A stretch of 64,000 bases of DNA, taken from contig CAXKWD010000007.1 of NCBI GenBank assembly GCA_964059195.1, forward strand, positions 156,721,269 through 156,785,268. The letters run 5' to 3'. Position numbers and translations under genes: made by a program. The notes beneath the pieces are model-generated. The model ran no database searches. It had not been told where the DNA came from and worked only from the letters and a program-made list of their open reading frames with translations. This document shows positions 22,715 through 34,270 of the stretch, piece by piece. Each line of letters starts with the position of its first letter. Position 1 is the first letter of the stretch. This stretch comes from Ectobius pallidus (lineage: Eukaryota > Arthropoda > Insecta > Blattodea > Ectobiidae).

Positions 22715-22870
22715 AATTATTATTATTATAATTTAATCTGGCAGAGTTAAGACCTTCAGGCCTTCTCTTACGCTCAACCAGAGACAGAAAAAAAAGGAAC
22801 AAACAAATACACTAACATGGTTCTATAAATACTAAGAATACACTAGTTATTTACGTATACAGTAGTTAAT
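22715..22870 (-). repeat. LINE 3'-tail-like fragment, antisense
   Basis: AATCTGGCAGAGTTAAGACC followed by TTCAGGCCTTCTCTTACGCT, next to a TTATTATT run, looks like the reverse complement of a LINE 3' end. Assignment is by resemblance only. Confidence 0.4.
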
Positions 22871-23153
22871 TGAGTCTATGTTACATAAAATTAAACTATT
22901 TTAGCAAAATGTTTTACACTAGGAAAAGAATTAATTTAACCTTAGACCTACAATATGCAAGAAAGAATTAAAAAATACCCCAAAAATTAGCGTTTTTTGA
23001 ATAGATATTCGTTTAGCCTAGTTTTCAATGTAGACAGCGTTGAACACACCCTGATGCTCGTTGCTTAATATACTATTTTCTACGATAGTATTTTTTCATC
23101 CATTTCCCGTTCATGCTAACTGTATGACCATTCCTAAGGTTCTTGAGGAAATG

Positions 23154-23753
23154 TAGAGACCGGATTTTAAAGGGAAAATTTTCACCCAAAACAGGACGAA
23201 AAAAGGGAAAAAAAAGGTGGGGGAAAAAGGGATATAAAAGTAAGATAGTGTAAAAATTCAACAGAGAGATATATGTTTGTTTTATGTAAAGCCTTTGCTT
23301 GCTCTACAGCTGCTGATTCTCTAACATATAATGACTGAAGAAATTTTTTGATCTTGTTGAAATTCTCACAGAGGAAAATAGCACACGAAATTCATGTTCC
23401 CCACCTTGTTATAATTGGAAACTTAGGCAATGGCAAGCCTGTGATTTCCCTGTAACGCTCTATTCTGCTGGAAGGAATTATTTTTTCAATGGTGAATCAG
23501 TGAAAACAATTTTTAATGTTTTCATATTACCAAATACTGGGTAATTTACGAATTTTTCAAAATAAATTAGCAAAAGAGGTACTGGAAAGGGAAAGTTCCT
23601 AAAAAAAGGGAAATGAGCCAAAAAAAGGGAAAAAAGGGACGTTAAAACCAGGTCATTTGCAGTTGAAACTTACTCAGTAATGTCCTGTTCAATTTTATCA
23701 CGTTTTGTGATGAAATATAAAAAAAAGGAATTCCCTTTAAAATCCGGTCTCTA
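23154..23753. mobile_element. hAT-like MITE, 600 bp
   Basis: Termini TAGAGACCGGATTTTAAAGG at both ends. The flanking octamers AGGAAATG and GAAATAAG do not match, so the target duplication has decayed or one end is displaced. The interior carries AAAAAAGGGAAA motifs on both sides. Confidence 0.7.
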
Positions 23754-24219
23754 GAAATAAGGTAGGCTATACGAAGAAGGTACTACGATGGTGATGGGCA
23801 TCGCTCTGCTGCCCACAAGCCGAACCTTGTGTTGAACATTCCCACGAAGCCGCCGGCAAATAACGGGACGGCCGTAACCTTTAACCAAACCTAACGAAAT
23901 CAAGAAACTCCTGCGGCACTTGATACAACGATCTTAATAAATAAGGGGAGGCGATCTTGAAGTGACTTGTTTCCGGCACAGTGTTTTATATAATAATGAT
24001 AATGACATGCATGAGTCACCCGTGGCTCTGGGTCACACAGTCACACCGGAGTCACAGTGGATGCCTTCGTCAAGTGTTTATGTAACTGTGAAGACTTCTT
24101 AATGCACGTCTTGTGTTTGTCGCAATTAAATAAGTCCCCCTTGGAGCTACCACGAGATTTCCACAAATTTATTTTAACCAACGAAAAGTAACGCAAGACT
24201 TATTTCAGATCCTGAGTTG
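23754..24219. other. Unannotated DNA
   Basis: Nothing convincing. Around 23800-23900 is more GC-rich than the surroundings, but no exon is evident. Confidence 0.35.
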
Positions 24220-24221
24220 TA

Positions 24222-25017
24222 CAGTCGGTCAAATAAAAAACGTCGGGCGATTTTTGATAAAGTATCACGAACGAGCATATGCGCATGTACAGGAAGACTT
24301 AAGGTTAGGTTCACACCTGCCTCTTGCCTGTCCATGTATTTTCTTGATTATTTAGTCAGTTTTGTTCCAAAACAAACATGTATAGAAGGCTGTGGCTATA
24401 GGCCTATGCCTCAAATCCGCCATATTCTTGCATGGAAGTTCTTATAATAATAATAATAATGAATAAATTCGCGAGGAATATGTTTATTCAAGGAGCATTT
24501 TTAAAAGATTTTATTTTATAATACCGGTACTTGTAGTGCAAAATCAATAACTTACGCTCAACTTCTGCGACCAATCTAGCATCTTGCTCCAGCGTCGAAA
24601 TACGCGGCCGGCCAGATCCATCTTTCCTATGAAAACTTCCGGTCGCATTATAGTAAAGTTCCCACCTCTGAGCTGCTCTTTCATAAATATGGAACCTTCT
24701 CACTGCTTCAGAGGCCAAAAAATGCAGGTCAATTACAGCCCTAACTACAATTTTCTCTCAAGCTAGCATTTGTATTTGGCGCAATGACACAAAGCAAAAT
24801 GAATTATGACAATACATAAAGTTGAATATCGTGTGTTGCGCTTTCCGCGTTGTTCATTTTTCCCCTCGTTATTAATTGTTTCCCTCCTGTCGCATGGCCT
24901 CGTATGTTCCGAATATGATCTATATTTTATGTTTTTTATAGGAAACTTGTGAACTAATGCGTTAAAACTTTAATTTCAACTGCATACGAGTCCCGACGTT
25001 TTTTATTTGACCGACTG
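24222..25017 (-). mobile_element. Deleted Tc1-like transposon, 796 bp
   Basis: The two ends share a perfect 26-bp inverted repeat starting CAGTCGGTCAAATAAAAAAC, flanked by TA at 24220-24221 and 25018-25019. The interior keeps only the N-terminal part of a transposase, so the element cannot move itself. Confidence 0.85.
24534..24718 (-). pseudogene. Tc1-like transposase, N-terminal fragment
   Basis: About 60 residues with the helix-turn-helix DNA-binding region and the GSFHRKDGSGRPR linker typical of Tc1-family transposases, followed by a TLEQDARLVAEV helix. The catalytic DDE/D core is missing, and downstream sequence is unrelated AT-rich DNA. It lies inside the 24222-25017 element in transcriptional orientation toward its left end. 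Confidence 0.7.
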
Positions 25018-25107
25018 TACAAAGCGGCGGCAGGCTTTTATGTGCTAAAAAACTTAAAAATATTTAGATATATAAGCATACATGGACCATAGATTATTGT
25101 CTCTGTT

Positions 25108-25407
25108 GGACATTACAGGAGAAAAATTCCTCCGACACTGGGACTTGAACCCAGGACCTTTGGCTATTCGCGCCAATGCTCTACCAACTGAGCTAAGCCG
25201 GTGTTCAACTCACAGCGCCAGATGGAACCTCTTTCCTATGACTAATTGCCCTAATGATCTACCTCACAGACAGACAAGTTATGTCCTAGAAGAGAGGTTC
25301 CATCTGGCGATGTGAGTTGAACTCTTAGCTCAGTTAGTAGAGCATTGGCGCAAATAGCCAAAGGCCCTGGGTTCAAGTCCCAGTGTCGGAGGAATTTTTC
25401 TCCTGTA
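25108..25407. repeat. Palindromic pair of divergent tRNA-like sequences
   Basis: The left arm (about 25108-25228) and right arm (about 25288-25407) are near-exact inverted copies around a spacer of roughly 60 bp. Each arm contains, from centre outward, GAGGTTCCATCTGGCG, a tRNA-like body (TTAGCTCAGTTAGTAGAGC; TTGGC/GCCAA arm; GGGTTCAAGTCC) and then GGAGGAATTTTTCTCC. The Pol III boxes would fire outward in both directions. No acceptor-stem pairing is seen, so they are tRNA-derived, not tRNA genes. Confidence 0.85.
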
Positions 25408-25410
25408 ATA

Positions 25411-26150
25411 CTCTTAAAAATATTCATTTTTATATGCTAAAATTGTTAAAAATATGTGCTAAAAGTAAAAAAAAAAAAATCTGAAAAATAAACAAAAACA
25501 CCAGAATGTTCATAACTTACTAGAACAAATTGTATTGGAACTCGCCAATTGCAGCTAAACATCAGATGTAAAATGCTGACTGGAGTTGCAGTGCACAACA
25601 AATGTCATCTCCAGATTATGGATCACAAATCCTTGCCTATTAATTATCCGAGAATAATGCCTTATATTGAGAAAAGGAACGTTCTACTACACGATGTTAA
25701 CCTTGCATATTTGAAGAGGGGTAGATCACTAACATACGATCAAGTCCACTTATGTTTTGGCCTTCCAAAACTTGAGTGACTTTGCAGAGGATTTGGTAGC
25801 CACCATTTTTCTCAAACATACCTTTAAATTTTGTTCTTAGAACTTCTATTTTCGAACCTGAGATAGTGTTAAGTTGCCTTTCAACATATTATTATTATTT
25901 TTTTAACTGAATTACGCAATGTTGAGATAAGCAAGTGCAAGTGAATCACTCTCACCTCATTGCAAGTGAAGCATTTGTGTTGAATTCTTTCGAGATACAA
26001 ATTTTTGTTGTAAAATGTTAAAAGAGAATGAGGAAAAGTACTAAAATATTTATTTATGGAGAATATATCGAAAATATTTATTCACATAACTTTTTTTGTA
26101 AAATATGTGTTTTTATGTAAAATCAAATTTGGAATTTGCGTTTGTCGGAC
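25411..26150. other. Unannotated AT-rich DNA
   Basis: The frame at 25549-25779 (76 codons) has no domain or splice support. No gene called. Confidence 0.4.
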
Positions 26151-26154
26151 CTCG

Positions 26155-26350
26155 ATTTTTTTTATTTCTTTTTTATTATTTATTTATTTATATTTATACA
26201 AAATATTTCTACAAAACAAAACCACCCGAATGAGCAAGCGCTCGTGCTCGGGCACAGTTCAGCCATTTACATTATAAAATACAAATTACAAATACATAAA
26301 GAAATTATAATATCAAATCAATACCTAAACAATAATAATAAAAAACAAAG
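26155..26350 (-). repeat. LINE 3'-tail-like fragment, antisense
   Basis: A TTTATTTATTTATATTTA run followed by CCGAATGAGCAAGCGCTCGT resembles the arrangement at 35098-35230 (ATTTATTTACT...GGAGCAAAGCTCGTGTTTGG). Both look like reverse-complemented 3' ends of one LINE family. Classification is inferred. Confidence 0.4.
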
Positions 26351-27221
26351 AACAGAATAATACAAAGAAAAAAGGAAAAGTAGTAAGAACACAAATTGAA
26401 ACCCTGAGTTATTACAAATAAAATCGTTCCTTAATTGTCTATTAAGTACAGAGTGAAGTAACTTTTGAACTATGAAATAAGATTTTTGATAAACTTATTG
26501 AATTTTTTGTTGTTCATATGTTTTATTTCTGGATGTGACCTAATTATAGAGTTATAGAGTCTTGGACCATAATAAATGCTATGTTTTGGATATTATACTT
26601 TGTTTTAGGAATGTACCTATCAGGAAAAAAAAAAAACTTTTTTTTTATATACAAATCCGTTCCCTACTTATAACTACCCTTCAGAGAATTTTACTAAAAA
26701 CGTTTGAAATAAAGGTTTTAGCCCTTACTATAAGGACCTCATTATTTTAACAAAATCGTTATACAGTCAAACCTCTGTTAAACCATGATGGTTAAAGCAG
26801 TTTTAGCATTATATATGGTGCACTTTGGTTAGTAACGTTCAGTTTTGATGTAATATCTGTCTGGAATAACATTAGACATAGCGCTGGTATACGCACAGGT
26901 TTTCCCTAGTGACAAGATCTCTCTCGCTATCCCAGTAAGACTGTTATGAATATTTTATTCGGGGTTTTCCCTTGCGCGTTGTGAGCTGACCCAGCCATGC
27001 AGCATACAGCTAGAGTAATGAGATGATTATTATTTATGCCAGTGCACGCTTCCCGTACATGTTACTATAATGCCGATATGCTTCTTAATGGCTAACTGTT
27101 CTCGTGATTTCTCAAGTATTCGCTGACACATTTACCTTTATTTGCATTCCTCAGCTTTGTGTGTCAGTGTTTTGTATTCCAACATCAGAATTATACAGTG
27201 ACCAACCGAAATCACATCTGC
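26351..27221. other. Unannotated DNA
   Basis: No supported gene. A CCCTTCAGAGAATTTTAC fragment near 26680-26700 belongs to the long-armed element family of 37.2-38.4 kb. Confidence 0.4.
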
Positions 27222-27232
27222 AGTGATTATTT

Positions 27233-27573
27233 ATTTATTTATTTATATTTAATTCAGCTGTGTTTATACTCCTTTTAGCTACGAGGCCCAATCAGGAGTT
27301 CGGGATATGTGTCTATACAGTAGGGCAGGCCATGGAACTATTGATTGCCAATTGATTCTATTATTGGTGTATGTTATGGAGTAAATTTCAACTGATATTA
27401 ATTTAAATGGATATGGTACAGGGTGAAATGGTAAGAACGATTCGTGGTATTTGCCTTTACGACTAGGGAAACCAGAAAAAAAATTCATGTAAAATTGACC
27501 GGTTACGGGATTTGAACCTGGGACCTCCCGAATAGGAGTCCAATACGTTACCATCTCGGCCACCTCGCTCGGT
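27233..27573 (-). mobile_element. Full-length tRNA-derived SINE, family A, copy 3
   Basis: A 341-bp minus-strand element with an 11-bp exact target duplication AGTGATTATTT (27222-27232 and 27574-27584). The head ACCGAGCGAGGTGGCCGAGA holds the A box, followed by GGTTCAAATCC (B box). It ends in AAATATAAATAAATAAAT. This is the best-preserved family A copy here and defines its limits. Confidence 0.9.
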
Positions 27574-27584
27574 AGTGATTATTT

Positions 27585-28472
27585 TATTGCTCAAACTTCC
27601 AGTTTTCTTAACTTGAAGTTTTTTATTTATTAAAAAATAATCTTATATGAACACAACATAATTTAGGGTATTTTCCCGGGCCACTAACCAGGTGGAGAAT
27701 TGGATTAATTGGAAAATATCCTATATTACCAGCACCAGGAAAAATTCAAAGCACATTTCACAACATAATTTCATCTACCTTATCCTTTTCACTGCTACTG
27801 ACGTATAAATCCGGCACTTCAAACAGTTCTTACTTTATGTAAAATGTGACGATTTTTATTCTCGTGGTAAGTTTATTATTCAATGAGATCAGCTATTGTA
27901 TGTCATTGATTTAAAACTTACATCCCACTGATGGTTTTATATCCCATACAAACTCAGCTATGAAAGGGTTAATATATTCCACACTAGAGTATTGAGCTGT
28001 ATTGCAGACTTATTCAGTTGCTTTATTGACGAGACAAGACTTAAAACATGAGTTGTATATGAAGTGAGTAGCTTATAACTATTAATTACCCTTCAGGGAA
28101 TTTATTGCGTAGAAGCAGTTAATACGAGACACTATTAATAAAATTATTTAATTTATACAAATAAAGTGATTTCAAAGTAAGCAGTAGTAACGCACTTTTG
28201 TCCATAATTTGGCACAAAATAGGCATATCAGGATAGATATGAGCCTGTGAGATCTTGGAAAATCAAATACATTTTATCGATCACATTTACGCATGAGTTA
28301 TGTTAAAAATTACTTTAAAATCACACTATTTTGATTCGAAGATAAAATATTCATAATTTGATTCTGGCTATGTGATCAGAAACACTCCATAGAGCCACTT
28401 TTGATGTCTCACTTTTCGTAAACAGGCTACTCTAACGTTGTTTTCTCGAATCAGTGGCAGAATTGTCAAATA

Positions 28473-28473
<1 letters not shown>
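27585..28473. other. Unannotated DNA
   Basis: A fragment near 28075-28110 (CCTTCAGGGAATTTATTGCG) is related to the 37.2-38.4 kb long-armed element. Otherwise nothing. Confidence 0.4.
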
Positions 28474-28515
<42 letters not shown>

Positions 28516-28612
28516 TATATATTATTATTGAATTCCCAAAAATACAGAACCCTATTTTACCAGATGGCATATTAGGGTTATAGATTAAACATATATACAG
28601 AGTATACGGTAA

Positions 28613-28659
<47 letters not shown>
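28474..28659. repeat. (TAA)n and (AT)n microsatellites
   Basis: (TAA)n at about 28474-28514 and (TA)n at about 28617-28659, with short unique DNA between. Confidence 0.9.
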
Positions 28660-28661
<2 letters not shown>

Positions 28662-28903
28662 CAATTTTGCAAAAACACTATTCATGAAACTTAAAACAAC
28701 TTTATAACTTTGCTTATTTAAGAAGAGACGGTAGATTGGTGTAATAAAGTCAAAATTTAGAAAATTTAAATATAATATTAACTGATAACGTTCATGCGTA
28801 AATAATGGACAATGAAATAAGAGGTGCCTAACAGATTGGCTTTCCTCTTTACATTTACAATTTGCAGAGGTAGAAATTTTAAATCTATGTAAGTATTCAC
28901 CAA

Positions 28904-28913
<10 letters not shown>
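28659..28913 (-). pseudogene. LINE C-terminal fragment
   Basis: The minus strand encodes a peptide ending at a stop near 28659 with a C-x-C ... HLLFHCPLF cysteine/histidine motif, the zinc-binding pattern found near the C-terminus of R1/I/Jockey-type LINE proteins. There is no reverse transcriptase. Both sides border (AT)n tracts, and the upstream part is lost. Confidence 0.6.
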
Positions 28914-28933
<20 letters not shown>

Positions 28934-28934
<1 letters not shown>

Positions 28935-29371
28935 AGGGATGGGTCCTCGATACTTTCGATACCTCGATACTCTCGATACTTGCATGGTATCGGCATCGAA
29001 CGATACTTCGGAAAACTCGCTCGATACTTTTTCGATACTTTTGTAATTCTGCAATTCTGCAATTAAGTGAGAATGCTAATATTTCTTAACAAAAACTTGT
29101 AAGTCGACTGTTTAAAAAACTAATTTTAGTTTTAATGTAAAGTTTAAAAATAATTATAGGCTACTGATTATATTAAATTTTGTCTCATTAAATATGCAGA
29201 ATAAATTAATTTTGTTTGTATTACACAGTTCTCTCAAATTTTAATTTTTAATGTACCTATTTATTGAAACTGGAAATATTGAAGGTATCGAGTGTCGAAG
29301 TATCGAGTATCGAGGAAAAAATCATATATCGGTATCGAGTATCGAGAAAATCTGGTATCGACCCATCCCTA
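28934..29371. mobile_element. hAT-like MITE with TCGATAC sub-repeats, 438 bp
   Basis: Inverted ends TAGGGATGGGTC lie between ATATATAT octamers (28926-28933 and 29372-29379), consistent with an 8-bp duplication, though the AT-microsatellite context makes that weak proof. Next to each end are multiple TCGATACT/AGTATCGA motifs, forming strong hairpin potential. No transposase. Confidence 0.75.
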
Positions 29372-29379
29372 ATATATAT

Positions 29380-30370
29380 AAAATTAAGCATAACCAAAGC
29401 AGATATACGATAACGAGTGATATACGGCGTATACCCCCGATTACAGCAGTGCCAGCACGCAAAAATAGTGTACTAGAACATTGGAAACAGTTTTTTTTAG
29501 TCGTAGTGTTGTCTCCTGTACCTATAGCTATGGGTCGTGTACGGAGGAACTGAAGCCGCGGGAAATAGTTGCACGTCTGGCCGAGAAATTCCTAGAAGTG
29601 CTTGCTGTTTCTAGCACACCTACCAGCTAGTAACAAAACTCAAACTATAGTAAGAGTGGGTGCCACTTTTTAAAGACTCTTTTTCCAACAACTTCCAACC
29701 GAACGTACTTCTTGAACAGGGTATTTTGAAACTGGTATCACAATGGGAAAATGTGTTGAGAAACTTGGTGACTATGTAGAAAAATATATAAAAGAAGATG
29801 TCCCTTCATGTGTGCATTTGTTTGTTTGTAATTGTATCTACCCATATTAAACTTTTTCTACAAAAAATTATTGTGCGTTACTTTTCAATCCACCCTCGTA
29901 AAAACAAAACATTGTTGGGTTGCTGGTATTAAGTCTTTTTATTTTATTGATCGAGTTCAACGATATACAACATGCATTTTAATGATTTTGATGATCCAAC
30001 TCAAAATTCTTCCATTATCCGAGAAGAAACGTGAAACTTGAACCAGGATTGAACATAAGCCCGAGTACCGCGTGCACCGGTTTATTCTTATAATATTTTT
30101 ATTATTACAGATTCTCTAAAGAGTTAACGTTCCGGCTGGACAACTTTTCATGACTTTATGAGGTGTGACCTCTCTCTATTTGAAGTGAACACTCAGGGGT
30201 GCACAGGGTGCCACTATATCTGTAGTCAGGGCTGGATATTTATCCTCCAAAAGAAGGCAGAACATGTTATAAAAGGCTGCATCCCAAGAGAACGTTCCCA
30301 ACCTATTTTTAAAGAACTTAACATATTAACACTGTCTTCATTGTATCTTCTTACTTGTATCATGTATGTA
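29380..30370. other. Unannotated DNA
   Basis: GTGGGTGCCACTTTTTAAAG near 29660 recurs near 8.8 kb and 63.35 kb, so at least part is repeat-derived. No gene is supported. Confidence 0.4.
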
Positions 30371-30690
30371 CGAGGTCTGACCAGAAATTAACAGACGTTT
30401 TGAAATAAAAATAAACAAAGTGAAAAAAAATTATTACATTTTGAAGGTAGACTCTTAGGCTATTTTTCTACATAATCACCATTCAAATCAAGGCATTTAT
30501 CATACCGTGGCACAAGCTTTTCGATGCCCTCTCTGTAGAAATCCGCCGCCTGGGATTTCAACCACTTCAGAGAATTTATTGGGAAAAGTGTTTTAAAAAA
30601 AAGTTTTAGACTTTTGTAATATGCAATTTGTGCAAAAAATTCAAACAAAATCGTAGCAACGTATACACAACAAAACACAGAAAAATCCCT
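30371..30690 (-). pseudogene. mariner transposase C-terminal fragment
   Basis: The left end CGAGGTCTGACCAGAAATTA after a TA is a typical mariner terminus. Minus-strand codons just inside (30460-30678) end in LVPRYDKCLDLNGDYVEK, the conserved mariner C-terminus. The rest of the transposase and the opposite terminus are missing; a family G repeat begins directly to the right. Confidence 0.75.
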
Positions 30691-30694
30691 ATAT

Positions 30695-31303
30695 ACAGTA
30701 TATAAAAGGCTTTGTCCTGACTGACTGACTGACTGACTGACTGACTGACAGGAATTAACGTAGAGCCTAAACTATAACAGGTAGAGACTTGGAATTTTGA
30801 CAGTACCTTCGTTTCATAATGTAGGTGCTCACTAAGAAAGGATTTTGAAAAATTCTGATTTTAAATGCCAAAAATCAAATGTTTTTGAGAATACTTAATC
30901 CCTTCTTACACAGAATTATCGAATCCGAATCACATTTGACATTAAACATATTGTTGCCAGTGGGTTTCAGATGGGTTTGGAATTAAATTAAATGGAAGTT
31001 TGACAATTACAGTTGGCTTTGTCTATTTTTGTCATACCTTGAAATAAAACTTTCGCGATCGCTTGAATGTTGTAAGCTCTAATATGGTCAAACATTGTTT
31101 ATTTGAACGAAACTCACTAAACAGGGGTTTTCTGGACCAAGGAACTCGAATCTGAGGTCGCTTTTACCAGGCGATGCTATCTAATCGTGGTATGTAGTCC
31201 ACGTGATTTAGGTGTTAATAAATATAATGATTTAACTATTATGCTCTTAATTTTTAATATTTGAAATAATTATCGCGGGCGAAGCCGCGGGCACATGCTA
31301 GTA
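30695..31303 (-). repeat. Family G interspersed repeat, reversed copy
   Basis: Runs from TATAAAAGGCTTTGTCCTGA plus a (GACT)n array (30717-30749) to the GC-rich terminus CGCGGGCGAAGCCGCGGGCA near 31275-31295. The same ends appear in forward orientation at 38.5 and 48.0 kb. Non-coding, class unknown. Confidence 0.75.
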
Positions 31304-32817
31304 TAATTTATATAAGGAAAACCGAGTTTGGCATATATATGGTCGAACATAATAAAATATTATTATAAATATTTTACATAACTGTAAGCTTAAAGGTATT
31401 CGAGAAAGTAATACTCGCTTATTCGAGAAAGTAATACTCGCTAGGTTAACAAAATTCTTTGCCATAAATAATGTTATAAACCCATGCCAGCATGGTTTCC
31501 AGCCCGGACTGTCAACAGTGACCGCAGCAACAAACCTGATCCATGAAATCATTAGTAAACTTGACAACAATGAAAAAGTAGCTGGAATATATCTCGACCT
31601 GACAAAAGCATTCGACCATGTAGATCACAGTGTGCTGCTAGATAAGTTAGAAAAATATGGAGTGAGAGGAATCCCAAAGGCGCTTGTGACAACATATCTG
31701 CATGATAGAGCACAATACACAGAAATATACCACAAGGAGGACAAGCAAGTGGCTAAGGTGAAATCCAAACAGGGTACTGTTAAATATGGGGTTCCACAAG
31801 GCACTGTACTTGGACCCTTATTCTTCATAGTTTATATAAATAACTTAAGTGCCCCAAATAAGTGTAAAATAATAACTTATGCTGATGACAGCACTGCAGT
31901 ATGCTGGAGTGATACAAACAAGGAACTGCAGGAGGCAGCTGCAGCATCCACAAACTCTCTTCTAAACTATTTCCATTCAAATAATTTAACTACTAATGTA
32001 AACAAAACAGGAATTATCAAATTCGAACTGGCAAATAGTCTACAGGAAGAAAAATTCCACATAAAAATTAACGACTATGATATAGAAGAAAAAAACACTC
32101 ATCCGTTTCTGGGGATATTGGTTGACAAGCATTTATCATGGAAATTTCATGTAGATGAAGTGTGTAAAAAGATAGGCAAAGCCATATATGTCATTAGGTA
32201 CATATCGAATTATCTTGGTACTACAACACAAAAAATGCTTTACTATGGGCTGGTTCACCCTCATATCTTATATGGAATCGAAGTGTGGGGAGCATGCGCC
32301 TACACACATCTAAACAGAATACTTGTACTGCAAAAGAGATGCCTCAGGATCATATATAAGTTAGGAAGGATGGACAGTTGTAGAGAAGTGTTTAGGAATG
32401 AAAAAATTTTAACTGTAATATCCTTATATGTATTCAGGGTAGTTTTACTTGTAAAATCAAAATCAAAAATGACTGTCGCAATAGAAGAGATACATCAGTA
32501 CGGCACAAGATCAAGAAAGAACTTATACACAATAGGGCACAACAAAAAAGCATCGGAAAGGGATCCATATGTAATCGGGGTAAAATTTTATAACAAACTA
32601 CCAGACAGGTTAAAACAGTGTACCGGGACAAAATTTTCCAGTAAATTAAAAGAATACCTATGCCAAAAAGCACTCTACAGGATAGAAGAACTGTGAAAGG
32701 GATAGCCATAGCATGCATCTCTATTATATATCTAATGTATATCTATTGTATAATTTAGATTGTAAGTTTCTGACATGTCCAACATCAAATATGTATTTGA
32801 TACCTGGATGAAAATAA

Positions 32818-32849
<32 letters not shown>
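31304..32849 (+). mobile_element. 5'-truncated LINE (CR1/Jockey-type)
   Basis: Starts inside the reverse-transcriptase region and ends in a non-coding 3' segment with an (ATT)n tail at about 32817-32848. Upstream of the long frame, codons for TVSLKVFEKVIL are still readable but broken by a 23-bp tandem duplication (about 31399-31443), so the 5' part is out of frame. Confidence 0.8.
31518..32696 (+). pseudogene. LINE reverse transcriptase, truncated
   Basis: An open stretch of about 390 codons with no native ATG at its start (the frame runs in from upstream, including NPCQHGFQPGLSTVTA). It holds the core polymerase motifs YLDLTKAFDHVDHSVLL, YGVPQGTVLGPLF and TYADD. Then comes the thumb (HPFLGILVDKHLSW) and a C-terminal tail with HQYGTRSRKN. 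The endonuclease and the first fingers motifs are absent. It would be the polymerase of a CR1/Jockey-type LINE; this copy is dead by truncation although the remaining frame is clean. Confidence 0.85.
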
Positions 32850-32850
<1 letters not shown>

Positions 32851-33078
32851 TAGCATTCGTAGAATTAATAGCTTTTATTAAAACAAGAAATCTAAGCACG
32901 CAGGCGGGAAATACGTTGCACAAACTCTGACGTTGAGGTATGTGTAAAGGTGTCTTACCGCTTTATAATTTGGGAACATAGGTATGCAGAGAGGCTAAGA
33001 GATGCCTGTAACGGTAAGCATTCACACTGAATAATAATACTGATGTTTGTATAACACGTGCAGATATGTGTAACTCAC
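32850..33078. other. Unannotated DNA
   Basis: Nothing recognised. It lies downstream of the possible minus-strand exon at 33079-33240. Confidence 0.35.
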
Positions 33079-33240
33079 CAGTGTAGAGAGGTGGTGACCA
33101 GCAGGAACTCTCATCACAAAACACACATCCGCGCCCGTGCGATCTCAGCGCGCGACTGCAGCCCCCACTCAAGACAGCGCGCGATAGAGACCAAGACGCG
33201 AGAGAAGGGGGCAAGATCTCTCATCTCGCTTTGCTGGACC
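33079..33240 (-). promoter_or_regulatory. Possible GC-rich first exon or promoter region
   Basis: A sharply GC-rich island (repeated GCGCGC) in AT-rich surroundings, with a strong minus-strand splice donor at its left edge (CACTG then GTGAGT, intron starting at 33078). This combination suggests an untranslated first exon and core promoter of a gene running leftward. No following exon was found, so it remains tentative. Confidence 0.3.
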
Positions 33241-33439
33241 ATACGGTACTCGCAGACAGGACGTCTATATTATCAGTTGTGATTACTTTAGCATTTGGAA
33301 ATGCATTATCTTGCAAATAACCTCACATTATGCATATGTTTGCATTATAAATAAAATCAGGTAAACTGATGTAACAAAGTGCCAGTATGTTTTTGTTTAA
33401 TCAGTTATGATTGCAGTTATGATATGCAGAATACAAAAA

Positions 33440-33530
33440 AAAAGTCAAATTGGGCGGTTTCGGGATTTGAACCATGGAACTCCAGAATGTGAGGCCAAGA
33501 CGTTACCGTCTCGGCCACCTGGATCAGTTT
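33440..33530 (-). mobile_element. tRNA-derived SINE head, family A, copy 4
   Basis: Minus-strand TGGCCGAGACGGTAACGTCT and a modified B box (GGTTCAAATCC) match the other family A heads. The body is missing after an A-rich tract, so this copy is short. Confidence 0.7.
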
Positions 33531-33692
33531 AACGGTCTAGTTGGATAAGCACATGTAAAGCAATAGTGTTATTTGCAATAGCTAACTGTATTTTAATTTC
33601 CAAAGCCTCATAAGATCACAGTAAAACAATTGACTATGTTGTCATGATAACTGATTTGCATTTCATGAATTCTTTCGAATACGTATATTACC

Positions 33693-34270
33693 ATAAAATA
33701 GGCACTAAATTGAGCATTACTCCGAAACAGGACAACGGATTTTATCCAATATCAATAGACGTCTTCCCATGGACATCATAAATGTGTATACCAAGTTCAT
33801 AAAAATCAGGTAAAGCGTATTTGAGTTACCGCGTCTTTAAAATAGACACTAAATTGGGTTTTACTCCAGTACCGGTCTACCGATTTTGTCCAATATCAGC
33901 AGACGTCTTCCCATGCACATTGTAAATGGGTATACAAAGTTTCAGGAAAATCCAATAAAGCATATTTGAGTTATGACGACTTCTTATATATATTAACATA
34001 AAAAGCACTAAATTGGGCATTATTCCGGTACTGGCAAACCGATTTAGTCGAATATCAATAGACGTCTTCCCATGAACATAATAAATGTGTATACGAAGTT
34101 TCATAAAAATCTGATAAAGCGTATTTGAGTTATTGCGCCTTTAAAATAGACACTAAATTGGGTTTTACTCCGGTACCGGTCAACAGATTAGGTTCAAATT
34201 CAATAGGGTACTTCTCATGGACGTCATAAATGCGTATACCAAGTTTCATGGAAATCCGATACAGCGTATT
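33693..34270. repeat. Tandem repeat of about 150 bp, four units
   Basis: Four diverged head-to-tail units start near 33718, 33861, 34019 and 34166. Each carries TACTCC.GTACCGG-like sequence, CAATAGACGTCTTCCCATG and AAAGCGTATTTGAGTTA. Unit spacing varies (roughly 143-158 bp). It abuts a reversed family T element on the right. Confidence 0.75.

Noticed and set aside
33693..34270. CRISPR-like array
   Set aside because: Units are diverged tandem repeats without constant repeats and unique spacers, in an animal-type genome.
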